Assembly: GCF_001705515.1 (NCBI RefSeq)
Contig: NZ_MDJS01000001.1
Location: 806,001 to 870,000, forward strand
From: Mucilaginibacter sp. PPCGB 2223
GTDB taxonomy: Bacteria > Bacteroidota > Bacteroidia > Sphingobacteriales > Sphingobacteriaceae
Length of the DNA: 64,000 nt
Direction of reading: 5' to 3'
Below, in pieces: positions 1 to 8,151 of this stretch. The translations under genes and the position numbers were made by a program. The stretch's first letter is position 1; the number at the start of each line of letters is the position of its first letter. Below the pieces are notes generated by a model. The model was not told where the DNA came from and made no database searches. It was given only the letters and a program-made list of their open reading frames with translations.

Positions 1-120
1 ATGAGACGGTGTGGTACCTCCTTCGTTAAGGTTATCGCAAAGCTCGACGCGCGTTGCACCGCCCTGCTGGGCGGCTATGGCGGATGTAATTGAGTTTGCG
101 CAAACTTCGATATTGATCAT
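1..120 (-). CDS. cutC: CutC family protein, N-terminal 40 residues (cut by window edge)
   Basis: The reverse strand from the ATG at 118-120 reads into the window edge. The 40 visible residues match the start of the CutC family: after a short strand ([10 protein letters not shown]) comes [12 protein letters not shown], then NEGGTTPS, which corresponds to the family AQxxGAxRVELC...EGGLTPS signature at the first strand and loop of the TIM barrel. CutC was named for copper homeostasis, but its biochemical role is uncertain. It follows the glycosylasparaginase gene by 29 bp on the same strand and is probably co-transcribed with it. The rest of the gene lies outside the window. Confidence 0.85.
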   Translation of the reverse strand, partial: MINIEVCANSITSAIAAQQGGATRVELCDNLNEGGTTPSH

Positions 121-149
121 CAGTTAAATATACTGATTTTTAACTCATG

Positions 150-1175
150 TTAATAAAAACTCTTGCCGTCGATGATCAGATCCTGTTTTTGCGCATTGCA
201 AACTGCAAATGAAAAACCTTTCTGTATAGCATAAGCACCATACTCACCTTTTTTGTTGATCGCCAAAAAGCCAACCTGTATTTCTTTGGCAGTTTGCGGT
301 TTCTTTCTGATGATACGTTTAACGGCTTCTTTGCAGGCATCCTCGGGCGAATAGCCCTGGCGCATCAGCTCAACCACCAAAAAACTCCCTACATTGCGTA
401 TCACCTCTTCGCCAACGCCGGTTGAAGTTGCCCCGCCAACTTCATTGTCTACATATAATCCTGCACCGATGATCGGGCTATCGCCAACGCGGCCATGTAT
501 CTTCCAGGCCATGCCGCTGGTGGTACAGGCCCCGCTGATGTTGCCTTTGGTATCAATAGCCAGCATACCGATGGTATCGTGATTGCCTTTGCTGCCCGGC
601 GCTGTATTAGGATCGTATGTTTTGGTTTCGCTGTTGATCTCGGGTTTGTATCTGGCAGTTTTGAGCCATTCGTGCCAGGCTTTTTCCGATTCGGGCGTCA
701 GTAACTTCTCTTTCTTAAATCCCTGTTCAACAGCAAATTGCGTGGCTCCATCGCCAACCAGCAGCACATGCGGTGTTTTTTCCATCACCAAGCGAGCTAC
801 CGAAATGGGGTGGGCTATGTACTCCATCCCCGCAACAGCGCCGCAATTGCCTTGTTCGTCCATAATGCAGGCGTCGAGTGTAACATGCCCGTCGCGGTCA
901 GGGTATCCGGCTTTGCCCACGCTGTGGTTTTTAAGATCAGCTTCGGGTATTTTAACACCGGCCTCAACAGCATCGAGGGCGCGGCCGCCTTTTACCAATG
1001 TTTTCCAGGCTTCCTCGTTAGCGGCAACGCCGAACGGCCAGGTAGAGATAACAACAGGTAAAGCAGAACGTTCCACATCGGCACCAGTAAGTACTTTAGC
1101 AAAACTTTGTGTTGATATTGCAGCTAAGGAAGCACCCAAAGCTGAGCTTTTAATAAATTTACGGCGATTATACAT
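150..1175 (-). CDS. N4-(beta-N-acetylglucosaminyl)-L-asparaginase (glycosylasparaginase), Tat-exported
   Basis: This 341-residue Ntn-hydrolase should cleave the bond between asparagine and GlcNAc in glycoprotein-derived glycoasparagine, as described for the Elizabethkingia enzyme. The N-terminus carries a twin-arginine signal (NRRKFIKSS, residues 3-11) followed by a hydrophobic stretch and a likely cut after SFA near residue 26, so folded export to the periplasm is expected. The autoproteolysis site is clear: HDTIGMLAID, with Thr201 as the new N-terminal nucleophile, followed by CTTSGMAWKIHGRVGDSPIIGAG-type substrate-binding residues (R, D, G). The alpha subunit starts with the typical STWPFG near residue 44. 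Downstream is cutC; upstream is a YCII protein, all on one strand. Confidence 0.93.
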   Translation of the reverse strand: MYNRRKFIKSSALGASLAAISTQSFAKVLTGADVERSALPVVISTWPFGVAANEEAWKTLVKGGRALDAVEAGVKIPEADLKNHSVGKAGYPDRDGHVTLDACIMDEQGNCGAVAGMEYIAHPISVARLVMEKTPHVLLVGDGATQFAVEQGFKKEKLLTPESEKAWHEWLKTARYKPEINSETKTYDPNTAPGSKGNHDTIGMLAIDTKGNISGACTTSGMAWKIHGRVGDSPIIGAGLYVDNEVGGATSTGVGEEVIRNVGSFLVVELMRQGYSPEDACKEAVKRIIRKKPQTAKEIQVGFLAINKKGEYGAYAIQKGFSFAVCNAQKQDLIIDGKSFY

Positions 1176-1207
1176 AGAGTAGATGGTATGAAAAAGGCGA
1201 TCGGTGA

Positions 1208-1633
1208 TTAATTGGCTGTATTCTGTATCTCCCTGATCTCGACACTCCCATTAAATTCAAAAACGGGGCACTTTTTTGCAATCACCCTTGCTTCGTTCAT
1301 GTCTTTGGCGTTGATGATGAGAAACGAACTTACCAACTCATTATTGGCAATGTACGGACTGGGTTTGGTAGTTTGGGTAGTTCCGCTGATGGTTTCGCCG
1401 TTATTCGCGGGCCTGAAACCGCTGACTATTTTGCCGGCTTTTCCCAGTTCGCCCATATAATCCTGCCAGGCTTTGATGTTTTTGGCAATGGTATCGCCGG
1501 CCGGTGGCACAAAGTCGGACCGGAATCTCACGATAAGCATAAATTGCCGGGTAGCGGTTTTTGCCGGAGCATTTTGGGCAAAACTGCCGATGGCCAGCAT
1601 AACGGCCATCAACATAAAAATTATCCGTTTCAT
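1208..1633 (-). CDS. Secreted YCII-like (DGPF) domain protein
   Basis: The 141-residue product begins with a Sec signal peptide (hydrophobic residues 3-16, cut after SFAQ). The mature part reads FMLIVRF..., W-Q-D-YMGEL, GKIVSGFRPANNG, then SSFLIINAKDMNEA and CPVFEFNGSVEIREI. This is the pattern of YCII-related dimeric alpha/beta proteins: a strand, a helix with WxxYM, and the C-terminal EIRE-type strand. Most YCII proteins are cytoplasmic; a secreted one is typical of Bacteroidetes. No enzymatic function is assigned. It stands 32 bp upstream of the glycosylasparaginase gene and likely heads that transcript. Confidence 0.75.
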   Translation of the reverse strand: MKRIIFMLMAVMLAIGSFAQNAPAKTATRQFMLIVRFRSDFVPPAGDTIAKNIKAWQDYMGELGKAGKIVSGFRPANNGETISGTTQTTKPSPYIANNELVSSFLIINAKDMNEARVIAKKCPVFEFNGSVEIREIQNTAN

Positions 1634-1736
1634 ATTGATATGGGTCAGTTTGGTGAAATTAGTTTAATTTTTCAATACAAGGTATCATTTAAAGATAAAA
1701 AATTTCCGGGAAAGCTTCACCTGCGACCCCGAAACC

Positions 1737-1764
1737 TTGGTTTAAACCTAAATTGCTAAGTTTG
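1737..1764 (+). promoter_or_regulatory. Bacteroidetes-type promoter, near-leaderless, for the DUF2520 gene
   Basis: TTG at 1737-1739, a 17-base spacer, and TAAGTTTG at 1757-1764 match the Bacteroidetes consensus TTG-N17-23-TAnnTTTG. The ATG of the next gene begins only 5 bases after the -7 element, so transcription would start at or within a few bases of the start codon. Confidence 0.6.
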
Positions 1765-1769
1765 CAGGT

Positions 1770-2543
1770 ATGCATATCACCATCATCGGTTCGGGTAACG
1801 TAGCAACACACCTTGCCGCGGCATTAAAAAACGCCGGGCACAAAATTATACAGGTTTACAGCCCCAATCAACATAATGCCGCAATACTGGCCTATCATGT
1901 TGGGGCCAAACCGGTCAGCGATCTGTCAAACATCGATGGCGCGGCGGCCGATCTTTTCATTATTTCGGTTAAAGATGACGTTATTACAGATATCTGTCGG
2001 GAGTTATCGGTTTATCAAAAACTAATCGTGCATACTTCGGGCGCCACGCCAATGCTTCCAGGCGATAAAAGAGGTGTTTTCTATCCTTTGCAAACGTTCA
2101 GCAAAACAAAAGAGCTCGACTTTAGCCAAGTACCGCTGTGTATCGAAGGCAGCGATGAGCAGGTGACAGCTATGCTCGAACAGCTGGCATATACACTTAG
2201 CAGAAATGTTTATAGGGTGAATTCCTCTCAACGTAAAATATTGCACCTGGCAGCCGTTTTTGCCTGTAATTTTCCCAATGCACTGTATGCCATAGCACAG
2301 GGTTTGCTCGCCGAGCATCAGCTCGATTTTAACCTGTTGCGCCCCTTGATTTTAGAGACAGCCGAAAAGGTGCAGCAAAGTCTGCCCGCCGAAGTGCAAA
2401 CCGGGCCCGCAGTGCGGCGCGACCAGAAAACCATGAACGATCATATGCAGTTATTAAGCCCTGAGCCTGTCTTGCAGGATATTTATCAAATACTCAGTCA
2501 GCGCATTATCAAAATGGATAATGCACTTAAAGGCGATGAGTAA
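1770..2543 (+). CDS. Rossmann-fold and DUF2520 domain protein
   Basis: The 257-residue protein opens with a dinucleotide-binding strand-turn-helix (HITIIGSGNVATHLA, glycines 7 and 9), as in the F420/NADP oxidoreductase and pyrroline-5-carboxylate reductase superfamily. A C-terminal helical DUF2520 domain follows (LHLAAVFACNFPNALYAIA; GPAVRRDQKTMNDH), where the GPxxRxDxxTxxxH motif is the family hallmark. The substrate is unknown; an NAD(P)-linked redox role is inferred from the fold. It is separated from the ferredoxin gene by 20 bp. A promoter sits right at its start codon. Confidence 0.88.
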   Translation: MHITIIGSGNVATHLAAALKNAGHKIIQVYSPNQHNAAILAYHVGAKPVSDLSNIDGAAADLFIISVKDDVITDICRELSVYQKLIVHTSGATPMLPGDKRGVFYPLQTFSKTKELDFSQVPLCIEGSDEQVTAMLEQLAYTLSRNVYRVNSSQRKILHLAAVFACNFPNALYAIAQGLLAEHQLDFNLLRPLILETAEKVQQSLPAEVQTGPAVRRDQKTMNDHMQLLSPEPVLQDIYQILSQRIIKMDNALKGDE

Positions 2544-2549
2544 TTTTGT

Positions 2550-2557
2550 TACTTTTG
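2550..2557 (+). promoter_or_regulatory. Possible -7 element upstream of ferredoxin gene
   Basis: TACTTTTG fits TAnnTTTG and ends 6 bases before the ATG at 2564, the same geometry as the promoter at 1737-1764. I see no good TTG -33 element upstream, so this is weaker and may be chance. Confidence 0.3.
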
Positions 2558-2563
2558 CAGCAA

Positions 2564-2896
2564 ATGAACGTTTTTACACTAAAAATAAATTTTGAGGAGA
2601 AAGATCACGATCCGGTTGAGCTACCTATTGCAGAAGGCGAATCGGTATTGGATGTCTGCCTCGAAAACGGAATAGAATTACAGCATAACTGCGGTGGCGT
2701 TTGCGGTTGCAGTACCTGCCATGTATATGTTACCGATGGGATGAACAACATCCAGGAAATATCAGATAAGGAGGAAGACTTTATCGATCGTGCCGTTAAC
2801 CCCCGCATTACCTCCCGTCTGGGGTGCCAGTGTGTTGTTATCGATGGGGATATCGCGGTCACAATTCCTGATCAGTCGCAATTCATGGGCCATTAA
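2564..2896 (+). CDS. 2Fe-2S ferredoxin (adrenodoxin type)
   Basis: From ATG 2564 the product has 110 residues. The reading frame is open back to a TTG at 2546, but the ATG gives the standard N-terminus and lies just after a TAnnTTTG element. Cluster ligands follow the adrenodoxin/Isc ferredoxin spacing C-x5-C-x2-C...C: Cys43, Cys49, Cys52 and Cys88 (HNCGGVCGCSTCHVYV and RLGCQC). The extra Cys47 and Cys90 are not expected to bind iron. This class passes single electrons in Fe-S cluster assembly or to hydroxylases. The IscX gene 21 bp downstream supports a role in Fe-S assembly. Confidence 0.93.
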   Translation: MNVFTLKINFEEKDHDPVELPIAEGESVLDVCLENGIELQHNCGGVCGCSTCHVYVTDGMNNIQEISDKEEDFIDRAVNPRITSRLGCQCVVIDGDIAVTIPDQSQFMGH

Positions 2897-2917
2897 CCAA
2901 ACGCTAACCTGAAAGAA

Positions 2918-3160
2918 ATGATAGATAATAAATTTGAACTCCCCATATATTGGAACGATCACGAAGATATCGCTATGGGTTTATATGAAAAATTTGGTGA
3001 TGACTTCGACGAATCAAAGATATACCGCATCCGCTTTACCGATCTTTTAGAATGGGTTTTAACGCTGCCTAATTTTGCCGGCAAGCGCGAAGAGTGCAAC
3101 GAAGGCCACCTGGAGCAGATCCAATCGGCCTGGGTTTACGAGTGGCGCGATAATCAATAG
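2918..3160 (+). CDS. iscX: IscX-like Fe-S cluster assembly protein
   Basis: The 80-residue acidic protein matches IscX (YfhJ): YWNDHEDIAMGLYEKFGDDF, then IRFTDLLEWVLTLPNFAG and a C-terminal helix LEQIQSAWVYEW. The xRFTDLxxWVxxLPxF core and the short acidic helical fold are diagnostic. IscX binds the cysteine desulfurase IscS and modulates cluster assembly. The N-terminus is about 10 residues longer than in Enterobacteria. It follows the ferredoxin gene by 21 bp, reproducing the fdx-iscX pairing of the isc operon, although the other isc genes are not here. Confidence 0.88.
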   Translation: MIDNKFELPIYWNDHEDIAMGLYEKFGDDFDESKIYRIRFTDLLEWVLTLPNFAGKREECNEGHLEQIQSAWVYEWRDNQ

Positions 3161-3165
3161 CAGTT

Positions 3166-3256
3166 AGACCAAGGATGAAAGAGCAAAGAATAAGGATTGT
3201 TCCTACCCGTCCGATTCTGACTTTTAGATCTTTTGTCCTTGCTCTTTGTTCCTTAA
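3166..3256. repeat. Word-repeat hairpin (gap between iscX-like gene and kdsC)
   Basis: The left arm (about 3170-3200) is built of the words AAGGA, GAGCAAAGA and AAGGATT; the right arm (about 3222-3255) carries their complements, TCTTTTGTCCTT, GCTCTTTG and TTCCTTAATTC. The arms pair imperfectly around a central loop and end 6 bases before the kdsC ATG. It is one of a set of such hairpins in this window. Confidence 0.6.
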
Positions 3257-3262
3257 TTCAAA

Positions 3263-3775
3263 ATGTTAGATAAGCTAAGCCTGATAACCACTTTAATTTT
3301 CGATGTCGACGGTGTTTTGACCGATGGCTCTGTCTTTGTAACCGAAAGCGGCGATCAATGCCGTACCTTTAACACCAAGGACGGCTATGCGCTGCAACTG
3401 GCTGTAAAATGCGGTTATCATGTCTGTGCAATAACCGGGGCAAAATCAGAAGGAGTGAGGCACCGCTTGAACAGCCTGGGCATAACAGATGTATACCTTG
3501 GCGCCCATACCAAGATCGATCTGTTTAAAACCTATATTGCAGATAAAGGCATCGACCCTGCCTGCGTGCTGTACATGGGCGACGACATACCCGATATCGA
3601 TATTATGAAACACGTAGGCTTGGCAGTTTGCCCTGCCGATGCGGCCGAAGAGGTAAAAGTTGTAGCCAGATATATATCGCCGTACAACGGCGGGCGTGGC
3701 TGTGCCCGCGACGTGATTGAAAAAGTACTGAAGATACAGGGCAAGTGGATGAGCACGAATGCGATGAGCATATAG
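3263..3775 (+). CDS. kdsC: 3-deoxy-D-manno-octulosonate 8-phosphate phosphatase (KdsC)
   Basis: This 170-residue HAD-superfamily enzyme should dephosphorylate KDO 8-phosphate in the cytoplasm, feeding CMP-KDO and lipopolysaccharide synthesis. Motif I is FDVDGVLTDG with nucleophile Asp14 and acid/base Asp16; motif II contains AITG (Thr after the strand); motif III/IV reads YMGDDIPDID with the Mg-binding aspartates. The C-terminal GGRGCARDVIE loop is typical of KdsC, where it closes the neighbouring subunit's active site. It has the size of the small cap-less KdsC tetramer subunit. The maf gene follows after a hairpin-bearing gap. Confidence 0.93.
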   Translation: MLDKLSLITTLIFDVDGVLTDGSVFVTESGDQCRTFNTKDGYALQLAVKCGYHVCAITGAKSEGVRHRLNSLGITDVYLGAHTKIDLFKTYIADKGIDPACVLYMGDDIPDIDIMKHVGLAVCPADAAEEVKVVARYISPYNGGRGCARDVIEKVLKIQGKWMSTNAMSI

Positions 3776-3781
3776 TTTATT

Positions 3782-3872
3782 GGTTCATTAGCCAATAGTT
3801 CATTTGTCTTATCGCTTTATTTATATTCGGATGCCAGAACTAATGAACAAATGACTACTGAACCAATGAACC
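3782..3872. repeat. Word-repeat hairpin reaching into the maf start
   Basis: The left arm at 3782-3808 (words GGTTCATT, AGTTCATTTGTC) pairs with the right arm at 3837-3872 (GAACAAATGACTACTG, GAACCAATGAACC). The right arm contains both candidate maf start codons, ATG 3851 and ATG 3866, so the hairpin would cover translation initiation. Confidence 0.6.
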
Positions 3873-4435
3873 TTCCCAAAGTGATCCTCGCATCAAAATC
3901 GCCGCGCAGGCAGGAACTTTTAAGGCTGATGAATATCGACTTCCGCGTGGTGCTCAAGGAGGTTGATGAATCGTACCCCGAAGGTTTAACACCAACAGAG
4001 ATAGCCCTGCACATCGCCGAAAAGAAATGCCATGCCTTTGACGAGATGGTTGAAGATGAGGTGGTAGTAACGGCTGATACCATTGTGAGCATCGACGGTC
4101 AGATACTGGGCAAACCCGAAAGCCCCGAACATGCCATAGCCATGCTGCAAACCTTATCGGGGCGCAAGCACCAGGTAATTACCGGCGTTTGTATTTTATA
4201 TAACCAGCAATATAATTTGTTTTACGATGTGTCGGAAGTACTTTTCCGCCCCCTTACGGACGGGGAGATCGCTTACTACGTAAATAAATATCAGCCGTTG
4301 GATAAGGCCGGATCGTACGGCATACAGGAGTGGATAGGCCTTATCGGTATCGAAAGGATAGACGGCTCGTACACCAATGTAGTTGGCTTACCTACCGAAA
4401 AACTATATCAGCAACTGCTTAAATTACAAAAATAA
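3851..4435 (+). CDS. maf: Maf family nucleotide pyrophosphatase
   Basis: The 194-residue protein is a Maf/YhdE nucleoside triphosphate pyrophosphatase, a house-cleaning enzyme that hydrolyses dTTP/UTP or modified nucleotides to monophosphates. The signature ILASKSPRRQELL lies at residues 12-24, followed by VDESYPEG, the catalytic region VVTADTIVSIDGQILGKP, and the C-terminal DKAGSYGIQEWIG. ATG 3866 (residue 6) gives the usual family N-terminus; residues 1-5 are encoded by the arm of a repeat hairpin, so the shorter start is quite possible. Substrate preference cannot be read with certainty. Confidence 0.92.
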   Translation: MTTEPMNLPKVILASKSPRRQELLRLMNIDFRVVLKEVDESYPEGLTPTEIALHIAEKKCHAFDEMVEDEVVVTADTIVSIDGQILGKPESPEHAIAMLQTLSGRKHQVITGVCILYNQQYNLFYDVSEVLFRPLTDGEIAYYVNKYQPLDKAGSYGIQEWIGLIGIERIDGSYTNVVGLPTEKLYQQLLKLQK

Positions 4436-4452
4436 TAATGTAGCTTTATGTT

Positions 4453-5016
4453 GTGAACCACGGCATAAAGCACATATCTATTCCGCAACCCTGTACTCAA
4501 AACTGGGCGGATATGGATATTGTTGAACAGGGGCGCTATTGTCAAAGCTGCCAGAAGAAGGTTACCGACTTCACCAAACTCACCAATCAACAGATAATTG
4601 AAGCATTGTCTTTATCAGGAAATACCTGCGGCCGTTTTGCAATCGGGCAATTGGAAAATGTAAATGCCGGGTTGATGCCACAAAGAACATCTTCTTTTTC
4701 GTGGACGAGATTTAGTATCGCGGCTTTTTTCATAGGTTGTGTACCGTTTATCAAAGTACACGCGCAAGCTAAAACACCCGTGCATGCCGCCTCTGTACGA
4801 AATAAGAAAGATACCCTCTCCGTACAGAATGCAAAATTTGAATCCAAAGAGGAGGTAGCTCAGTTAAAAAAGGATTTATCCAATATGCCAAGCGTAGTTG
4901 ATAAACCGATTGAATTAACCAGTGTAATAGGTGGTGTATATGTTCAAAGTGTAGAGGTTAATGAAACTAAAGAACGCTCGACCCTGGATTTGATCCGGCA
5001 ATTGTTTAAATTTTAA
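4453..5016 (+). CDS. Cys-motif membrane protein (paralog of the next gene)
   Basis: The 187-residue protein starts at GTG 4453. Its N-terminus carries a conserved four-cysteine pattern: QPCTQNW (Cys14), GRYCQSCQKKVTDFT (Cys30, Cys33) and GNTCGRF (Cys59), likely a small cytoplasmic metal-binding domain. A single membrane helix follows near residues 80-100 (FSIAAFFIGCVPFIKV), then a polar periplasmic tail. This architecture recurs in Bacteroidetes next to or fused with carboxypeptidase-regulatory domains. The function is unknown. The next gene shares the first ~40 residues almost exactly, so the pair arose by tandem duplication, with the C-terminal halves having diverged. Confidence 0.75.
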   Translation: MNHGIKHISIPQPCTQNWADMDIVEQGRYCQSCQKKVTDFTKLTNQQIIEALSLSGNTCGRFAIGQLENVNAGLMPQRTSSFSWTRFSIAAFFIGCVPFIKVHAQAKTPVHAASVRNKKDTLSVQNAKFESKEEVAQLKKDLSNMPSVVDKPIELTSVIGGVYVQSVEVNETKERSTLDLIRQLFKF

Positions 5017-5036
5017 TTCTATTCAAATCGATTTGG

Positions 5037-5732
5037 ATGAAACACAATATCAAACACATCTCCATACTGCAACCTTGTACCCAAAACTGGGCCAATATGG
5101 ATATTGTTGAACAGGGTCGATATTGTCAAAGCTGCCAGAAGGCGGTTATAGATTTTACCAGGCTTGACGATAGGGAAATACTGGAAAAACTGTCTTCAGG
5201 TTCGGGTATCTGTGGCAGATTTGATGATCAGCAATTGGATGTTCTGAATACTGTTATAACGACCGGTACACCGTCCGTTTCGAAATTCTCATGGAAAAAG
5301 ATCAGCCTCGCTGCCGCAGCATTTATTGGTTTTTGGTCGTTTACCAGGATGGATGCAAGAGCAAAACCCGTAACCGAACAGCATCCGATAATTAAACATC
5401 CGGCCAATTCAATAACCGACAGCGTTAAGGACTTCAAAATTATCACCGGTTGTGTTACAGATGCCGGTGATAAGCTACCTTTGCCGGGAGTGACCGTGAA
5501 AGTAAAGGGCAGCCAATATGGCACCAGAACTGACGAAAGTGGTTTTTTTAACCTGAAAGTACCTGTCTCAGCCAGCGGTAAGTGTATTGTATAATATCAG
5601 GAATTTGAAATCGATCTTCATAAAACCTCTTATACAATAGCATTAAAGGTAAGTTCGAAAACGATGGGCGAAGTGGTCATTCTTCCGGCAAAAAAGGTAG
5701 AACAAACGCAGAAAAAATCAGATAAGCATTAG
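5037..5732 (+). pseudogene. Cys-motif plus CarboxypepD_reg-like protein, broken by an in-frame stop
   Basis: The open part (5037-5594, 185 residues) has the same N-terminal Cys motif as the gene before it, a membrane helix near residue 90, and the start of a carboxypeptidase-regulatory-like beta sandwich (ITGCVTDAGDKLPLPGVTVKV, GTRTDESGFFNLKV). A TAA at 5592-5594 then stops translation. Reading on in the same frame gives the missing last strands (FEIDLHKTSYTIALKV, GEVVILPA) to a natural TAG at 5730-5732. So a single nonsense change, with no shift of frame, has removed the end of the domain. It could also be a sequencing error. Confidence 0.75.
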
Positions 5733-5736
5733 TACT

Positions 5737-6486
5737 TTGCACTTTCCCGTCAATATCCCCATAGGCTCACATAGCATACCGATCCATTTTATTTGCGAAA
5801 CACTATCTTATTTTATTGGCTACCGTTACTATGCGTGGTTGCGAAGACACACACCGGATCCGATCAGTAACGAAAACCGGCTGCTCATTTTTATAGGCGC
5901 AGCGGCAGGCGCGTTCATTGGCTCGCATGTGGTGGGTGTTTTAGAAAATCCAACCTTGCTCCGGCAATTCAGCGTTGTTTATTTTATGGGTAATAAAACC
6001 ATTGTAGGCGGTATGTTAGGCGGGTTGATAGGGGTCGAGCTGACTAAAAAGCAAATCGGGGTTACCGTGTCTTCGGGCGACCTGATGGTTTACCCGTTGA
6101 TACTGGCCATGGTCATTGGTCGAACGGGTTGCTTTTTAGCAGGATTGGAAGATGGCACCTACGGCGTTGCATCAAACTTACCCTGGGCCATCAACTTTGG
6201 CGATGGCATACGCAGGCATCCTACAAACCTTTACGAAATTTTATTCTGGCTGCTGCTATGGCTCGCATTATGGCTTACTGAACAAAAAGTTAAGCTGACC
6301 AACGGCTCCCGCTTCAAGATTTTTATGGCGGGCTATCTGCTATTCAGGTTTTTTATCGAGTTCATCAAGCCCGACTATTTTTTTAATTTCGGACTGGGAG
6401 TTATCCAGTTAGTTTGTTTAGCAGGTATTTTGTATTATTATAAAGTATTTATCCGACCTGTAACCTTGATCGATAACCATGCCTGA
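5737..6486 (+). CDS. Prolipoprotein diacylglyceryl transferase-like (Lgt-like) membrane protein
   Basis: The 249-residue polytopic protein (about seven hydrophobic segments) resembles Lgt: an N-terminal IPIHFICETLSYFIGYRYY segment, GNKTIVGGMLGGLIGVEL, and GRTGCFLAGLEDGTYG at 128-143, which aligns with the Lgt signature GRxGNFxNGExxG; RHPTNLYEI and FRFFIEFIKPD follow. The signature Asn is replaced (GCF), so it may not be the canonical enzyme that loads lipoproteins from phosphatidylglycerol. The start is TTG 5737. It overlaps the radical SAM gene by 8 bases, indicating translational coupling. I infer a partner role in lipid modification rather than general lipoprotein maturation. Confidence 0.78.
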   Translation: MHFPVNIPIGSHSIPIHFICETLSYFIGYRYYAWLRRHTPDPISNENRLLIFIGAAAGAFIGSHVVGVLENPTLLRQFSVVYFMGNKTIVGGMLGGLIGVELTKKQIGVTVSSGDLMVYPLILAMVIGRTGCFLAGLEDGTYGVASNLPWAINFGDGIRRHPTNLYEILFWLLLWLALWLTEQKVKLTNGSRFKIFMAGYLLFRFFIEFIKPDYFFNFGLGVIQLVCLAGILYYYKVFIRPVTLIDNHA

Positions 6487-7876
6487 ACGTCCGTATATTT
6501 ATTACGATTTTACCGTAAGCATTTGTTCAACCTGCTTAAAGCGCGTTGATGCCAAAATAGTTTTTGAAGATGAAAAGGTATTCATGCTGAAACATTGCCC
6601 GCAGCACGGCCGCGAGAAAGTTTTGATAGCTACCGATATTGCCTATTATAAAAACTGCCGCAACTATGCCAAGCGCAGCGAAATGCCGCTTAAATTTAAT
6701 ACCCCAACCCATTATGGCTGCCCTTACGATTGTGGTTTATGCCAGGATCACGAGCAGCATAGCTGCCTTACGGTTGTTGAGGTTACCGACCGTTGTAACC
6801 TGAGCTGCCCAACCTGTTACGCCATGTCGTCGCCAAGTTATGGCAGGCACCGCACGCTGGAAGAAATAGAGCAAATGCTCGATACTGTTGTTGCCAACGA
6901 GGGCAAGCCCGATGTAGTACAGATCAGCGGCGGCGAGCCGACCGTTCACCCCCAGTTTTTTGAGATATTGGACATCGCGAAAAGCAAGCCTATCAAACAC
7001 CTGATGCTGAACACCAACGGCATCCGCATTGCTAAAGACGAAAAATTTGTTGAACGACTGGCAACTTACGCACCCGATTTTGAGATCTATCTGCAGTTCG
7101 ACTCCTTTAAAAAGGAAGCCCTGGAACAATTACGCGGCGAAGACCTACGCGAAGTTAGGAGCAAAGCTATCGAACACCTCAATAAATATAACCTATCTAC
7201 CACTTTGGTAATTACCCTGCAAAAGGGTTTAAATACCGACGAGATAGGCGATATTATCCGTTATGCTTTAAAACAGCGCTGCGTGCGTGGGGTAACCTTT
7301 CAACCGACGCAGGAAGCCGGCCGGTTAGAAAACTACAATTCATCGACCGATCGTTATACCCTGACCGAAGTACGGTCGGCCATCCTGGAGCAAACCGATA
7401 TTTTTAACGCTAATGATCTGTTGCCTGTACCCTGTAACCCTGATGCATTGGTAATGGGCTATGCTTTAAAACTGGGCGATGAGGTTTTCCCGCTTACCCG
7501 GATGATCAATCCGGATGACCTGCTGGATAATTCAAAGAACACGATCGTATACGAACAGGACGAGAAACTAAAAGGGCATTTGCTCAACATGTTCAGCACG
7601 GGCAACTCGGTCGACAGCGTTCGCGAAGACCTGAAATCTATTATGTGCTGCCTGCCTGATATTGACGCGCCTAATCTGGGATACGATAACCTTTTCAGGA
7701 TCATTATTATGCAGTTTATCGATGCGCATAATTTTGATGTGCGGGCCATCAAAAAATCGTGCGTGCATATCGTGAACAAGGATATGAAGATCATCCCGTT
7801 CGAGACCATGAATTTGTTTTACCGCGACGATAAGAGGCAATACCTGGAACAGTTGCGAACTGAAATTATAGTATGA
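6479..7876 (+). CDS. Radical SAM protein of the Tes/MJ0619 type
   Basis: The 465-residue protein has three cysteine clusters: a rubredoxin-like N-terminal site (Cys16, Cys19, Cys40, His43), an auxiliary Fe-S motif GCPYDCGLCQDHEQHSC (Cys81, 85, 88, 96), and the radical SAM motif CNLSCPTC (Cys106, 110, 113) followed by QISGGEPTVHP. This three-part layout is that of archaeal MJ0619-like enzymes and tetraether lipid synthase (Tes). Known members make C-C bonds on unactivated carbons or methylate a pterin; the bacterial substrate is not known. The overlap with the Lgt-like gene suggests a lipid substrate. Two small membrane protein genes follow without gaps. Confidence 0.85.
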   Translation: MPERPYIYYDFTVSICSTCLKRVDAKIVFEDEKVFMLKHCPQHGREKVLIATDIAYYKNCRNYAKRSEMPLKFNTPTHYGCPYDCGLCQDHEQHSCLTVVEVTDRCNLSCPTCYAMSSPSYGRHRTLEEIEQMLDTVVANEGKPDVVQISGGEPTVHPQFFEILDIAKSKPIKHLMLNTNGIRIAKDEKFVERLATYAPDFEIYLQFDSFKKEALEQLRGEDLREVRSKAIEHLNKYNLSTTLVITLQKGLNTDEIGDIIRYALKQRCVRGVTFQPTQEAGRLENYNSSTDRYTLTEVRSAILEQTDIFNANDLLPVPCNPDALVMGYALKLGDEVFPLTRMINPDDLLDNSKNTIVYEQDEKLKGHLLNMFSTGNSVDSVREDLKSIMCCLPDIDAPNLGYDNLFRIIIMQFIDAHNFDVRAIKKSCVHIVNKDMKIIPFETMNLFYRDDKRQYLEQLRTEIIV

Positions 7877-8151
7877 ACGACACAAGAAAGCAAAACTATC
7901 AGATTGTAGGATACAATTTATTGGCAGTTATAATATATACTGTGCTATGTAAAATTACCAGCCCCAAGGATGGCTGGGGTATCTTAATGCTACTGATCGG
8001 CATGCATGTTTTTGGGTGCATGGTATGGGGGATTGTCAGCGCATTCATCGAACGCTATAAAAAAAGCTGTGGTTTTTGGTTTTTAAGCGCCATATTGGTA
8101 TTGGCAATTGGGTTTTCAACCTGCATATCTGCTTTTATAATCCAAATATAA
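7873..8151 (+). CDS. Small membrane protein, three predicted helices
   Basis: The 92-residue protein starts inside the radical SAM stop (ATGA overlap at 7873) and is built of three hydrophobic segments (YNLLAVIIYTVLC; ILMLLIGMHVFGCMVWGIV; FWFLSAILVLAIGFSTCISAF). It is paralogous to the next product: both open with a QN(Y/F)xI(V/I)GxNLL segment and end with WFLxxxLVLxIGxSTC. I do not recognise the family. Its coupling to the radical SAM gene suggests the four genes 5737-8402 form one operon. Confidence 0.65.
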   Translation: MNDTRKQNYQIVGYNLLAVIIYTVLCKITSPKDGWGILMLLIGMHVFGCMVWGIVSAFIERYKKSCGFWFLSAILVLAIGFSTCISAFIIQI

